DNA from: Anaerolineales bacterium
GTDB taxonomy: Bacteria > Chloroflexota > Anaerolineae > 4572-78 > J111
Length of the DNA: 64,000 nucleotides
Reading direction: 5' to 3'
Assembly (NCBI GenBank): GCA_015075185.1
Contig: JABTUW010000001.1
Location: 1,922,001 to 1,986,000, forward strand
Of the stretch, positions 1 through 9,079 are shown piece after piece; within the stretch, counting starts at the first letter, position 1, and every line of letters starts with the position of its first letter. Under the pieces are notes generated by a model. That model saw only the letters and a list, made by a program, of their open reading frames with translations, searched no databases and was not told where the DNA came from. A program made the translations under genes and the position numbers.

Positions 1-2343
1 GATCACGGCGATACTGATACCCCCATCTGGACCACCGCTTTTGGCTGGAACGCTCTCCCCGCCGATTGGAACGGCCACCCCTCTCCCTGGGAAAGTGACA
101 CGCCGGAGGTACAGGCCAGGCGTACCGCTGCCGCCGTTGCTCAAGCCCGGCGCAATTGGCCCTGGTTGGGGCCAATGTTAGCCATCCGTTGGGACTCAAC
201 CGGCCTGGTTGCTGACGACCCAGCTCGCGGATTTGCCTTACAAGAGGCTGCCCCCGTTCTGGCCGCCCTTCAAGCGGCGTCTGCTAACTCACCCGTCGCC
301 ACGGCTGGGCGCTATCCCGCCGATGACCCCACCGGCCATTACGGCCCCGGCTGGCGTTTTGCCCAAACTCAAGCCGATATTCCCCACCACGAGCCGCGTA
401 CCTTGACCATCCCCTTTGCCGGCACTCGCCTCGACCTGACGGTCAATCGCGGCCCGTATCGGGGTTATCTGTGGGTTCAAATTGACGGCCAACCGGCTAA
501 CGCCCTCCCCCAAGACAACCAGGGTCGCAGCTACGTGGTTCTCTACGATCCCCTGCGGGAGAGCGAACCTGTGACTCTGGCCCAACATTTGGCTTCCGGC
601 CCCCATGAAGCGATCATCGAGGCCGAGGGCGGCTGGGGTCAATGGGCCATTGGCGGCTGGACGGTTTATAACGAAAGCGACACCCGGACGGCGCAAATCG
701 GGTTTACTGCTGCCAGTATCGTCGCTGTACTCAGTGGGGTGATTTGTCTGGCCTGGCTGATCCAGAACCCGGCTGCACCGCTCAAGTTGGTTTGGGCCTG
801 GGCTGAAATTCTCGTTGCCCTATACGCCATCCTGGGCGAGCGCGGCCAGGTTGTACTGACCTTTGGCCTGGCGCTGGCGTTTTACCTCACCCCGGGCTGG
901 GGCGCTTTAGTCTGGCTGAGTCTGCTAGTCCTTGCTCTTCTCGTGCGCCCCGACCTGGGCCTGGCCCTGGTTGCCTTCAGTCTCTCGTTTTTTCAGGCGT
1001 ACAAACAACTACCCCTCGGAAGCGTTTCCCCTGTCGAACTGGCCCTGGCCTTATCCCTCGCCGGTTTCATCTTTCGTGGACTTCTTTTTTGGGGTCGAAG
1101 CTGGTATGCACCCTCGTCGTTAAATTTTCATCCCCCGTCTTCTATCCTCCATTTGCTATCTTCTATCTTCTATCCTCTATCCACAGACCTCGCTGCTCTC
1201 GCTCTTGTCGCCCTGGCTTTCGCCTCAACCCTGGCCGCCGAAAACTTTGGGGTCAGTATGCGCGAGTGGCGCGTTGTCGTTGTCGAGTCGGTCATCTTCT
1301 ATTTCCTGGTGCGTCTAGGGCTGGATTTTAGGCCCCAATTGACCGCAGACCGCAGACCGCCAACCGCCAACCAACAGTCCCCCCTCTACGCGCAGCGTCC
1401 ATCTTCTATCTTCTATCTTCCCACCTGGACCTGGCGTCTGGTTGATGCCTTTATCGCCGGGGCAGTACTGCAAGCCTTGATTGCCCTCTATCTCTACTTT
1501 TTCACCGGCCAATCCATCACCGCCGAGGGTGTCCGCCGGGCCTTAGGGTTGGCCTACGGCTCGCCCAATAACCTCTCCCTCTTTCTCGACCGGGCCTGGC
1601 CGATCTTGTTAGCGGTAACAGTCTGGCCGGGTATATGGAGCCTCCGACGATGGTTTTATAGCGTAGGATTACTGGTGGTGAGCGCAGCGCTCTATCTCAC
1701 TTTTTCTAAAGGGGCGTTGTTGTTAGGGCTGCCGGCAGGGGTACTGGCGATGGCGCTATTCTATGTCGGGTGGGGTCAAGCCGGGCGGCGGCAGTGGCGG
1801 CCTGTCTTGCTGGCAGCAGTGGGTGGCCTGGCCGTGCTGACCCTGGCCCTCATTCCGCTCAGCCAAACGGAGCGTTTCCGCACTGTCTTTGATTTCAATC
1901 CGGGCAGCACCGGCTTTTTCCGGCTGAAACTGTGGCAGGCCTCGCTGGCCATGCTCCGCGATCACTGGCCCCTGGGCGTCGGACTGGACAATTTTCTGTA
2001 CCAGTACCAGACCCGTTACATTTTGCCGGAAGCCTGGCAAGAACCCAATCTGAGCCATCCCCACAACTTGATTTTGGATTTTGGCACGCGCCTGGGCATC
2101 GGCGGGATTGGGCTGCTGCTGTGGCTGCAGGTCGCTTTCTGGCGCAACGCCTGGCGGTTGTATCAAAAAGCGACGGGACCGCTCATTTTGGGGCTAATGG
2201 GTAGTATGGTTGTTTTTCTGGCGCATGGGCTGGTGGATAATTCCTACTTTTTGGTGGATTTAGCTTTTGCTTTCTTTTTGACGGTGGGAATTGTCCAGCG
2301 GTTAGCGGAACAGGTTGTTCAGCTCACCAACCACACAAACTGA
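1..2343 (+). CDS. O-antigen ligase-like membrane protein with glycosidase-like N-terminal part (5' partial)
   Basis: The frame is open from base 1, so the N-terminus lies outside the window; 780 residues are visible. The first ~65 visible residues contain a WTTAFGW motif like the end of a TIM-barrel glycosidase, followed by a beta-rich extracellular stretch to ~residue 220. After that come many hydrophobic segments typical of polytopic polysaccharide polymerases/ligases. Residues ~600-720 match the Wzy_C/O-antigen ligase signature (GVGLDNF, then SHPHN and a glycine-rich membrane segment). The family joins glycan chains at the outer face of the membrane. Two heptamer repeat tracts (1135-1183, 1341-1420) encode Ser/Leu/Phe- and Arg/Pro/Asn-rich insertions between membrane segments. 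The 3' end overlaps the convergent amylosucrase gene by 25 bp. The ligase call is fairly sure; the N-terminal glycosidase relation is tentative. Confidence 0.8.
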   Translation, partial: DHGDTDTPIWTTAFGWNALPADWNGHPSPWESDTPEVQARRTAAAVAQARRNWPWLGPMLAIRWDSTGLVADDPARGFALQEAAPVLAALQAASANSPVATAGRYPADDPTGHYGPGWRFAQTQADIPHHEPRTLTIPFAGTRLDLTVNRGPYRGYLWVQIDGQPANALPQDNQGRSYVVLYDPLRESEPVTLAQHLASGPHEAIIEAEGGWGQWAIGGWTVYNESDTRTAQIGFTAASIVAVLSGVICLAWLIQNPAAPLKLVWAWAEILVALYAILGERGQVVLTFGLALAFYLTPGWGALVWLSLLVLALLVRPDLGLALVAFSLSFFQAYKQLPLGSVSPVELALALSLAGFIFRGLLFWGRSWYAPSSLNFHPPSSILHLLSSIFYPLSTDLAALALVALAFASTLAAENFGVSMREWRVVVVESVIFYFLVRLGLDFRPQLTADRRPPTANQQSPLYAQRPSSIFYLPTWTWRLVDAFIAGAVLQALIALYLYFFTGQSITAEGVRRALGLAYGSPNNLSLFLDRAWPILLAVTVWPGIWSLRRWFYSVGLLVVSAALYLTFSKGALLLGLPAGVLAMALFYVGWGQAGRRQWRPVLLAAVGGLAVLTLALIPLSQTERFRTVFDFNPGSTGFFRLKLWQASLAMLRDHWPLGVGLDNFLYQYQTRYILPEAWQEPNLSHPHNLILDFGTRLGIGGIGLLLWLQVAFWRNAWRLYQKATGPLILGLMGSMVVFLAHGLVDNSYFLVDLAFAFFLTVGIVQRLAEQVVQLTNHTN
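1135..1183. repeat. Heptamer tandem tract (CTATCTT family) inside a CDS
   Basis: Seven consecutive 7-bp units in exact phase: CCGTCTT, CTATCCT, CCATTTG, CTATCTT twice, CTATCCT, CTATCCA. The tract is read in frame by the O-antigen ligase-like gene as a Ser/Leu/Ile/Phe-rich loop. The same word family recurs in intergenic tracts at 31275-31349 and 33032-33073. Confidence 0.9.
1341..1420. repeat. Two adjacent heptamer tracts (GACCGCA and TATCTTC families) inside a CDS
   Basis: Units GACCGCA, GACCGCA, GACCGCC, AACCGCC, AACCAAC run from 1341 to 1375. After a short spacer, CATCTTC and two TATCTTC units run from 1400 to 1420. Both are translated in frame in the O-antigen ligase-like gene, adding an Arg/Pro/Asn/Gln-rich stretch. 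The GACCGCC family recurs at 42781-42849. Confidence 0.9.
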
Positions 2344-4271
2344 TACGGTTCTAACCGCAGGTCTTCCGCCACCGTAACTGTCCGGCCGCTGACTAAATCG
2401 GTGAAGGCGTAGCTCAGCCCGTGCAGGCGGATCTCGTTGGCGGCGATGGTTTGCTCCTGCTCGGTAAAGTTAGCCAGCACCAGTAATCGCTGGCCCTGGT
2501 AGCGACGGACGTAGCCAAAAACATGGTCGTTGTTAGTCGGGATGACCTCCATTTCACCGTTAGCCAGGGCGGCGTGCTGCTGGCGCAGTTCGATCAGGCG
2601 GCGCAGTTCGCCGTAAATCCGCCCTTCGACGGTGTTGGGGTCATGGCGGCGGGCCAGGCGTCCTTCCCAATCGGCAAAGGGGCGATGCACCCAGCGGCTG
2701 TCCTTGGCTTTGGCCGGGTCGCTGCGGTAGCTGTAATCGTTGAGCGTGCCGACCTCGTCGCCCAGGTAAATCAAGGGGATGCCGCCGATGCTCAGAATAA
2801 CGCTATGTAATAACAAAATGCGGCGGACGGCCAGCTCAATTTCGGTCTGATCCCCTTCTTGCAGGGCCTTTTCCAGCCCGGCCAGCGAGGCCAGCGTGCC
2901 AGAAATGCGGGCATCGCCGGTGCGGGGATTCTCCTGGAAGGGCAGGCCGCGGGCAAAGCTGCCGGGGAAACGCCCGCTGTAAAAGGCGTTGAGGAAGCGG
3001 CGGTGGTCGTAGCCGTTGATGCCCAGCCTGGCTGCATCCTCGTCGGAAAAGGTCCAGCCGATGTCGTCATGCACGCGCACGTAGTTGACCCAGGCGCAGT
3101 GGGGGTCAATGCGGAAACGCTCGCGCATCGAGTAGGCCAGCATACGCACCTCTCGCGTGGCCAGTGAATTCCAGAGCAGGGCCATCAGCAGCGGGTTGTA
3201 GGAAAGCTGGCACTCGCTTGGGCTGATGTATCTGATCACCTCATCCGGGTGGACAATGGCCTCGGATTTGAAGAGCAGGCTCGGTGCGGCAATACGGGCC
3301 AGGGCGTTGTAAGCCTGGATAATCATGTGGGCTTCGGGCAGGTTCTCGCAGGCGGTGCCCATCTGCTTCCAGATAAAGGCAACGGCATCCAGCCGCAGGA
3401 TTTCGACCCCAACATTGGCCAGAAAAAGCATCTCTTCCAGCATGCGGGTAAAGACGACCGGATTGGCATAGTTTAGATCCCACTGGAAGGTGTAGAAGGT
3501 TGTCCAGACCCACTTGTGCAGGTCAGGCCGGTAGGTAAAACTGCCGCTGCCCCGGTCGGGGAAGATGTCGCGCAGGGACTGCTGGTACTGGTCGGGCACA
3601 GTACGGTCGTCAAACATGCGGTAATAGTCCTGGTAATTCGGCTGGCCCGACTGAGCGCAGCGCGCCCACTCGTGTTCATTGGAGGTGTGGTTAAAGACAA
3701 AATCAACGACCAGGCTGATACCGTTGCGGCGAAGTTCGCCGGCCAGCTTGGCTAACTCGTCCATCGTGCCCAGGGCCGGGTTGACTTCGCGGTAGCTGCT
3801 CACGGCATAGCCGCCATCGTTTTCCTCTTCCGGGGAAAGGAAAAGAGGCATCAGGTGCAGATAAGTCAGGCCCAGTTCTTTGAAGTAGGGGATTTTCTGG
3901 CCAATTCCGTTCAAATCCCCGGCAAAAAGGTCCACGTAGCACACCCCGCCGACCATCTGCTGTGACTGGAACCAGAGCGGGTCGCGCTCCCGCGTTTCGT
4001 CCAGGGCCTTGAGCTCCGCCGGACGGGCCAGCCCCATGCGGGCAGCAGTGGCCAAGATTTGTTCCAGATGATAGAAAAAGTCGTATTGGCTGCCGTAGAG
4101 ATGGTGCAGTAGCTCGAATAAATGGGGAAAATTGGCTCCCAGACGGGTGGTAAAGGTTTCCCAGGCAGCGGGGTCTGCCTTGGCCTCGCGGCGAAAAGCG
4201 GCTTCCAGGCGAGGCAACAACCGGGTCAGGGTTAGATCGGCTTGTCGTTCCAGCCAGAGTGGGTTAGGCAT
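2319..4271 (-). CDS. Amylosucrase (GH13 family)
   Basis: This 650-residue glucansucrase should use sucrose to extend alpha-1,4-glucan and release fructose. The GH13 barrel is complete: nucleophile D295 in LRLDAVAF, acid/base E337 in FKSEA and transition-state Asp402 in VRVHDD. Spacing equals Neisseria amylosucrase (D286/E328/D393) with a constant offset of 9. The N-terminal helical domain and total length also fit amylosucrase rather than plain amylase. The ATG at 4271 is preferred over an in-frame TTG at 4313 because it gives the family-like N-terminus; its SD is weak. It sits downstream of treS on the same strand, separated by an oppositely oriented small gene. Amylosucrase versus sucrose hydrolase cannot be fully separated by eye. 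Confidence 0.88.
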   Translation of the reverse strand: MPNPLWLERQADLTLTRLLPRLEAAFRREAKADPAAWETFTTRLGANFPHLFELLHHLYGSQYDFFYHLEQILATAARMGLARPAELKALDETRERDPLWFQSQQMVGGVCYVDLFAGDLNGIGQKIPYFKELGLTYLHLMPLFLSPEEENDGGYAVSSYREVNPALGTMDELAKLAGELRRNGISLVVDFVFNHTSNEHEWARCAQSGQPNYQDYYRMFDDRTVPDQYQQSLRDIFPDRGSGSFTYRPDLHKWVWTTFYTFQWDLNYANPVVFTRMLEEMLFLANVGVEILRLDAVAFIWKQMGTACENLPEAHMIIQAYNALARIAAPSLLFKSEAIVHPDEVIRYISPSECQLSYNPLLMALLWNSLATREVRMLAYSMRERFRIDPHCAWVNYVRVHDDIGWTFSDEDAARLGINGYDHRRFLNAFYSGRFPGSFARGLPFQENPRTGDARISGTLASLAGLEKALQEGDQTEIELAVRRILLLHSVILSIGGIPLIYLGDEVGTLNDYSYRSDPAKAKDSRWVHRPFADWEGRLARRHDPNTVEGRIYGELRRLIELRQQHAALANGEMEVIPTNNDHVFGYVRRYQGQRLLVLANFTEQEQTIAANEIRLHGLSYAFTDLVSGRTVTVAEDLRLEPYQFVWLVS

Positions 4272-4346
4272 AAGTATATTTCGGCTCTCTTTGTATATTG
4301 ATTGAGGAGACAACCTGGCTGTTTATCAAACTCACTTAAAACAGCG

Positions 4347-4374
4347 TTGCTCCCGCTTAAAAATATGTTATAAT
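4347..4374 (+). promoter_or_regulatory. Promoter for the small gene at 4402
   Basis: TTGCTC (4347-4352), a 16-bp spacer and a perfect TATAAT (4369-4374), about 28 bp before the start codon. Confidence 0.6.
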
Positions 4375-4401
4375 AGGTCAATAGGATAAGGAGGGCTAAT
4401 T

Positions 4402-5004
4402 ATGGATCCTATCACTATCGGCACGACTATTGGCACATTGGTTGTGGCCCAGTTGACCAAGAAACTAATGGAGAAAGCAGCCGAGCCGGAAAGCGTGGCT
4501 AAAGGAGTCAATTGGGTTTTTGCCGCCGTTGACAACTTTTTGAAGATACGCCGGGGGGAGAAATCAAAAGACTCGCCCATCTCAGCCCCGCCAGCAGCCA
4601 CCCCACCCGCCTCGCCGCCGGCTCAAGTAGACGACCTGGCCGCCGAAGACAAGGCCCAAGCCGTAAAAGAACTGAGCCAATCACTGCCCCAGCAGAGCCA
4701 AACCCCGGTTACGGAGGGAGTTCGTCTGGCTAACATAGACGATTTCGCCCTAGAGCAACTGGCCAAGCAGGTGGAGAGCGATCTGAGTCTCCTCGAAATC
4801 TATTTGAACAATCTCCGCTTTGAAGAAGAAAAGGCAGCCTTGCATGGCGGCGTAGCTTTCGCACCGGTTGTCGTGAAAAATACGATTCGCCTGCAGCAAG
4901 AAGAAATCGCCAAGTCTGTCAGGCGGATGAACAAGGCGATGGAGCAGGCCTATGGGGTGAGCGCGCCCGATTTGGATGTACTGGTCAGAGTGACCAAGGG
5001 CTAA
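4402..5004 (+). CDS. Hypothetical protein, three-part architecture
   Basis: I do not recognise this 200-residue protein. Residues 1-50 form a Gly/Thr/Leu-rich segment with an amphipathic helix. Residues ~57-75 are a Pro/Ala/Ser linker. Residues ~100-195 are charged and predicted alpha-helical, possibly coiled coil (FEEEKAAL, QQEEIAKSVRRMNKAMEQ). There is no signal peptide or clear membrane segment. The start has a strong SD (AAGGAGG) and its own promoter. It is transcribed against the surrounding glucan genes, standing alone between treS and the amylosucrase gene. Confidence 0.75.
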   Translation: MDPITIGTTIGTLVVAQLTKKLMEKAAEPESVAKGVNWVFAAVDNFLKIRRGEKSKDSPISAPPAATPPASPPAQVDDLAAEDKAQAVKELSQSLPQQSQTPVTEGVRLANIDDFALEQLAKQVESDLSLLEIYLNNLRFEEEKAALHGGVAFAPVVVKNTIRLQQEEIAKSVRRMNKAMEQAYGVSAPDLDVLVRVTKG

Positions 5005-5055
5005 TGACCTGATAGGGAATCCCTCAAGCTTCTGACTATATGTATTGCTAAATTT

Positions 5056-6720
5056 TCACCTCAACCGCAGCCAAAAATAATCAAACGGTTTCAATACAAC
5101 CGAATAAGGCACAGTGCTGATCTCCGGCAATGACTTCGTGAGCCGCCCCAACAGGTCGTGCGGTGTTCTGCCGGCGAACTCCGCCAGGTCCAGCGTGGCT
5201 CTCTGCTCCTGGTCCGACAGGTTATGGATAGCCAGGATAGCGGCCTGGTCACTTTGGCGCAGATTAGCCAGAACCGCTTTGTTGCCGCTGGGCAAAAATT
5301 GATAGCTGCCTTCGCCCAGGACCGGGTTGGCTTTGCGCGTGGCGACCATGTGTTTGATGGTGTGGAAAAGTGAGTTCGGATCGGCCACCTGGGCAGCGAC
5401 ATTGATCTTCTGGTAGCCGTAGGTGTCGTCGTCAATCAGTGGGGCGTAGTAGGTTTCCGGAGAGGCCGGGGAAAAGCCGGCGCCAGGTTCACCCGTCCAC
5501 TGCATGGGTGTCCGCACGCCGTTGCGGTCGAACAGCCAGATGTTATCGCCCATGCCAATTTCATCGCCGTAGTAAATGATCGGCGCGCCGGGCAGGGTGA
5601 AGAGGATGGAGTTAGCGACCTCGATTTTGCGCCGGTCGTTGTCCAACAGCGGGGCCAGCCGGCGGCGGATGCCCAGGTTCAGGCGCATGCGCGGATCGGG
5701 GGCATAAAGCTGCCACATTAATTGGCGGTCTTCCTCCGTGACCATCTCCAGGGTCAGCTCGTCGTGGTTGCGTAAAAAGACGCCCCACTGGCAGTTGGCC
5801 GGAATGGCCGGAGTGTCAGCCATGATTTTGATGATATCCGTTGCATCGCCCAGCTTGAGGGCTTTGTAGATGCGGGGCATCACCGGAAAGTGAAAGGCCA
5901 TGTGGAACTCGTCGCCGGGTACGGTGGGATCATTCAAGTGGCCGCCGAAGTAAGGCCGCAAATCCCAGGGCCACTGGTTAGCTTCACCCAGCAGAATCGC
6001 GCCGGGGTAATCGGCGTCGAGCAGGGCGCGCACCCGCTTGAGGTAAGCGTGGGTTTCGGGCAGGTTTTCGCAGTTGGTGCCTTCGCGCTCAAACAGGTAG
6101 GGTACGGCGTCGGCCCGGAAGCCGTCAATGCCCATGTCCATCCAGTACTTCAGCACGCCGATCATCGTCTCGGCTACTGCCGGGTTGTCATAGTTCAGGT
6201 CGGGCTGGCTGGCGTAGAAGCGATGCCAAAAATATTGGTCGGTGGTTTCGTCATACGTCCAGTTAGAGGGTTCGGTGTCCAGGAAGATAATGCGCGTCTG
6301 GCTGTACTTCTGGTCGGTGTCGCTCCAAACATAGTAATCCCGGTAGGGGTTGTCCCTCGATTTGCGCGACTCAATGAACCAGGCGTGCTGGTCGGAGGTG
6401 TGGTTGAGCACCAGGTCGGTGATGACGCGCAGGCCGCGGGCGTGAGATTCGTCCAGCAGCTTCTTAAAGTCCTCTACCGTGCCGTAATCGGGGTGAATGT
6501 TGTAATAGTCGGCAATATCGTAGCCGTCATCCTTGAGTGGGGAGGGGAACATAGGTAATAACCAGATGCAGTCCACGCCCAACTCTTTGAGGTAATCGAG
6601 TTTGGGAATGATGCCTAACAGATCGCCCTTGCCGTCGCCGTTGCTGTCGGCAAAGGCGCGGATGTGGAGTTCATAAAAGATGGCGTTTTTGTACCAGAGA
6701 GAGTGGGTGGATAGGGACAT
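5056..6720 (-). CDS. treS: Trehalose synthase (maltose alpha-D-glucosyltransferase)
   Basis: This enzyme interconverts maltose and trehalose by intramolecular glucosyl transfer. The protein is 554 residues, the usual length of a TreS without a fused maltokinase domain. GH13 subfamily 16 features are clear: the FYELHIRAFADSNGDG start, nucleophile D204 (GFRADAVP), acid/base E246 (LLGEANQW), Asp320 (FLRNHDE) and the VRTPMQW motif near residue 405. SD GGAGAA lies 7 nt before the ATG. PPK2 is 69 bp upstream in the same direction, so the two are probably co-transcribed. No maltokinase gene is visible nearby. Confidence 0.93.
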   Translation of the reverse strand: MSLSTHSLWYKNAIFYELHIRAFADSNGDGKGDLLGIIPKLDYLKELGVDCIWLLPMFPSPLKDDGYDIADYYNIHPDYGTVEDFKKLLDESHARGLRVITDLVLNHTSDQHAWFIESRKSRDNPYRDYYVWSDTDQKYSQTRIIFLDTEPSNWTYDETTDQYFWHRFYASQPDLNYDNPAVAETMIGVLKYWMDMGIDGFRADAVPYLFEREGTNCENLPETHAYLKRVRALLDADYPGAILLGEANQWPWDLRPYFGGHLNDPTVPGDEFHMAFHFPVMPRIYKALKLGDATDIIKIMADTPAIPANCQWGVFLRNHDELTLEMVTEEDRQLMWQLYAPDPRMRLNLGIRRRLAPLLDNDRRKIEVANSILFTLPGAPIIYYGDEIGMGDNIWLFDRNGVRTPMQWTGEPGAGFSPASPETYYAPLIDDDTYGYQKINVAAQVADPNSLFHTIKHMVATRKANPVLGEGSYQFLPSGNKAVLANLRQSDQAAILAIHNLSDQEQRATLDLAEFAGRTPHDLLGRLTKSLPEISTVPYSVVLKPFDYFWLRLR

Positions 6721-6789
6721 ATCTTTTCTCCGATAAAATAAAAATGTGGAGGAGTTCGCATCCTTAGATGCGAACGGCGTTGGGATAGT

Positions 6790-7677
6790 TTAGTACACTT
6801 CCGGCACAAAGGTCTGGTCGGTGATCGGTGGGCGGACGTAGCCGGCCTGGTCTTGCCGGGGCGGTAAATTTATGGGTTCGGGAGTCAAATCCTCAAAGGG
6901 AACCATATTCAATAGGTGGCGAATGCAGTTCAGACGGGCGCGTTTCTTGTTGTCGGCGTTGACCACGTACCAAGGCGCCTGCTTGATGTCGGTGTGGGCA
7001 AACATCTCATCCTTGGCTTTGGAATACTCCACCCATTTAGAGCGAGACTGCAAATCCATCGGGCTAAGCTTCCAGCGTTTGGTGGGATCATTGATGCGGG
7101 CCTGGAAACGGCGCTCCTGTTCTTCGTCGCTTACTGAAAACCAATATTTGATGAGGATGGTGCCCGACCGCACCAGCATGCGCTCAAATTCCGGGCAGGA
7201 GCGCAAAAACTCGCGATACTCATCTTCACTGCAAAAGTCCATCACCCGCTCCACCCCGGCGCGATTGTACCAGCTCCGGTCAAACAGGACCATCTCGCCT
7301 GCTGCCGGAAGTTGGGCCACATAACGCTGAAAATACCACTGCGTTTTCTCTCGTTCGGTGGGGGTGCCCAGCGCCACTACCCGGCAGATGCGGGGATTGA
7401 GGCTCTGGGTGATGGTTTTGATAACCCCACCCTTCCCGGCGGCGTCGCGGCCCTCAAAGACAACCACCACTTTCAAGCCCTTATGTTTAATCCATTCCTG
7501 CAATTTGACCAGCTCGATCTGGAGCTTGGCCAATTCTTCCTCGTAAAATTTGGTTTTTAACTTCTGGGGCTTTTCCGCAGCCAGGGGTCGGTCCTTGCCA
7601 TTCTGGGCTGGGATTTCACTCGCTACGGGTTGATCCTTTTGCTTTTTAGCCTTTTCGGCTTTTTCTTTTTTCGACAT
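6790..7677 (-). CDS. ppk2: Polyphosphate kinase 2 family protein
   Basis: PPK2 enzymes move phosphate between polyphosphate and nucleotides. This 295-residue, single-domain form has the Walker A loop GRDAAGKGG (residues ~76-84), the Walker B/lid motif FDRSWYNRAGVE (~132-143) and the KYWF and RWKLSP stretches typical of the fold. Residues 1-35 are Lys/Glu-rich and probably disordered. SD AGGATGAGG precedes the ATG. It lies between a GH13 amylase (38 bp upstream) and treS (69 bp downstream). The nucleotide preference (ADP or AMP) cannot be read from the sequence. Confidence 0.92.
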   Translation of the reverse strand: MSKKEKAEKAKKQKDQPVASEIPAQNGKDRPLAAEKPQKLKTKFYEEELAKLQIELVKLQEWIKHKGLKVVVVFEGRDAAGKGGVIKTITQSLNPRICRVVALGTPTEREKTQWYFQRYVAQLPAAGEMVLFDRSWYNRAGVERVMDFCSEDEYREFLRSCPEFERMLVRSGTILIKYWFSVSDEEQERRFQARINDPTKRWKLSPMDLQSRSKWVEYSKAKDEMFAHTDIKQAPWYVVNADNKKRARLNCIRHLLNMVPFEDLTPEPINLPPRQDQAGYVRPPITDQTFVPEVY

Positions 7678-7715
7678 GGGTTCACCTCATCCTTGAGACC
7701 GAATATCATTTTTGC

Positions 7716-8996
7716 TTAAAATCTCACAATTACCGGCAGCAGCGGCAATTGAATCTGCCCGGCTGAGACCTCTATCTGGATATTGTCCAGTAAATTCATA
7801 TAAACGCCGTCGGGTAGCTCAACCGAGGCAGCTCCCGTTTGGCTCTGAACATTGAAAATGCCGTATAAGCTGCCCTCGCCAGCACTCCAGCGAGTCTGGA
7901 AATGCGTGTCAGCCGCCACAATTTCAAATGAGCCGTCCGTGGCCGGGTCTTTTTTAAGGGCGGCCAGCCGGGCGAGAAAACTGCTTAAGAGCGGTTGGCC
8001 CTCCGGCCACTCGATCAACTCCACTTCAAAAAGGGAAGGCAGCTTGGTCGCCCCGGCCTCCTGCCCGGCATAGATCAAAAAAGCGCCTTTGTTAAAGGCC
8101 ATGAAAGCCGTCCAGCATTTGAGCTGGGGCATGTCTGGGATAAGCGCGGCGGCGCGGGGTTGGTCGTGATTTTCGACAAAGTGCAGTTTGATGTAGTTGA
8201 CCGGATAAATCACCTCCTGCCAGGCAATCATCCTGGCGTAGTCGGCCAAAGAACTATTCCCCCTGAGACAAGCCACCCAATCGTCGTGAATATCGTAATC
8301 ATAGGTCAGGTCAAACGCCTGATAGACCTCCGAGTCGGACAGAGCCGGGTAGCCCAGGCGTCGCATCAAGCGGACAAAGTGGGGATGGACCGACTCGGCC
8401 AGCCAGATAAAGTCAGGCTTAATTTCAGCCACGGCGGCTCTGGCTTGCCGCCAAAATTCCAACGGCACCAGCGAGGCCACATCACAGCGGTAGCCGTCTA
8501 CCCCCAGCTTGACCCACTTCAACAGCGTTTCAATCTGGTACGCCATCAGTTCGGGGTGATGATAGCGTAAATCAACGACATCTGACCACTCCGGGAAGCG
8601 GGGTATCGGTTGGCCGGCCTCATCCTGGTAAAACCAATCGGGGTGCTGCCGGGCCAGAACGGAGTCAGGGGCAGTGTGGTTGTAGACTATGTCAATCATC
8701 ACGTTTAGCCCCAGCCCGTGCGCGGTGTCAATGAGTTGTTTGAAGTCAGCCTCAGTGCCATACCTGGGATTGACGGCCCGATAATCGGCGATAGCGTAGG
8801 GCGAGCCTTCGCTACCTTTGCGCTTTACCTCGCCAATGGGGTGAATCGGCATCAGCCAGACTACATCAACGCCCAAATCTTTAATCCGGGGCAAATCAGC
8901 CGTGACCCCCGCAAAGGTTCCCTCCTGGCTGTGGTTGCGGACAAAGACCTCGTAAATAACCAGTTTTTGAAAGAAAGCGGGGGTGTTAGCCGCCAT
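7716..8996 (-). CDS. GH13 alpha-amylase family glycosidase
   Basis: A compact 426-residue GH13 enzyme without signal peptide, so probably cytoplasmic. The catalytic triad is visible: D172 (GYRCDVAS), E201 (WLAES) and D278 (VENHDQPR), with the ISL-type motif DIVYNHT near residue 102. A short beta-sandwich C-terminal domain follows. It most resembles maltogenic or neopullulanase-like amylases acting on maltodextrins, but specificity is not certain. No good SD precedes the ATG. It is separated from the ABC permease upstream by a hairpin and leads directly into ppk2 and treS. Confidence 0.85.
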   Translation of the reverse strand: MAANTPAFFQKLVIYEVFVRNHSQEGTFAGVTADLPRIKDLGVDVVWLMPIHPIGEVKRKGSEGSPYAIADYRAVNPRYGTEADFKQLIDTAHGLGLNVMIDIVYNHTAPDSVLARQHPDWFYQDEAGQPIPRFPEWSDVVDLRYHHPELMAYQIETLLKWVKLGVDGYRCDVASLVPLEFWRQARAAVAEIKPDFIWLAESVHPHFVRLMRRLGYPALSDSEVYQAFDLTYDYDIHDDWVACLRGNSSLADYARMIAWQEVIYPVNYIKLHFVENHDQPRAAALIPDMPQLKCWTAFMAFNKGAFLIYAGQEAGATKLPSLFEVELIEWPEGQPLLSSFLARLAALKKDPATDGSFEIVAADTHFQTRWSAGEGSLYGIFNVQSQTGAASVELPDGVYMNLLDNIQIEVSAGQIQLPLLPVIVRF

Positions 8997-9021
8997 ACGC
9001 CGTACGTTGAGCGAACAATAA

Positions 9022-9059
9022 AGACCCTAAGGGTTTTGTCAGGTGCACCTTTAGGGTCT
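9022..9059 (-). terminator. Hairpin between ABC transporter operon and GH13 gene
   Basis: Arms AGACCCTAAGGG (9022-9033) and CCTTTAGGGTCT (9048-9059) pair at 11 of 12 positions. There is no strong T-tract, so it may be a weak terminator or an mRNA-processing stem between malG-like and GH13 genes. Confidence 0.6.
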
Positions 9060-9079
9060 GATCTCTATAAAAGTAGGAA

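Noticed and set aside
1135..1420. CRISPR or classic microsatellite in the first gene
   Set aside because: Units are 7 bp with drifting sequence and no spacers, so this is a tandem heptamer tract rather than a CRISPR.
5890..6558. Plus-strand open frame of 222 codons inside treS
   Set aside because: Antisense to a certain GH13 gene, with Val/Gly-rich shadow composition and no SD.
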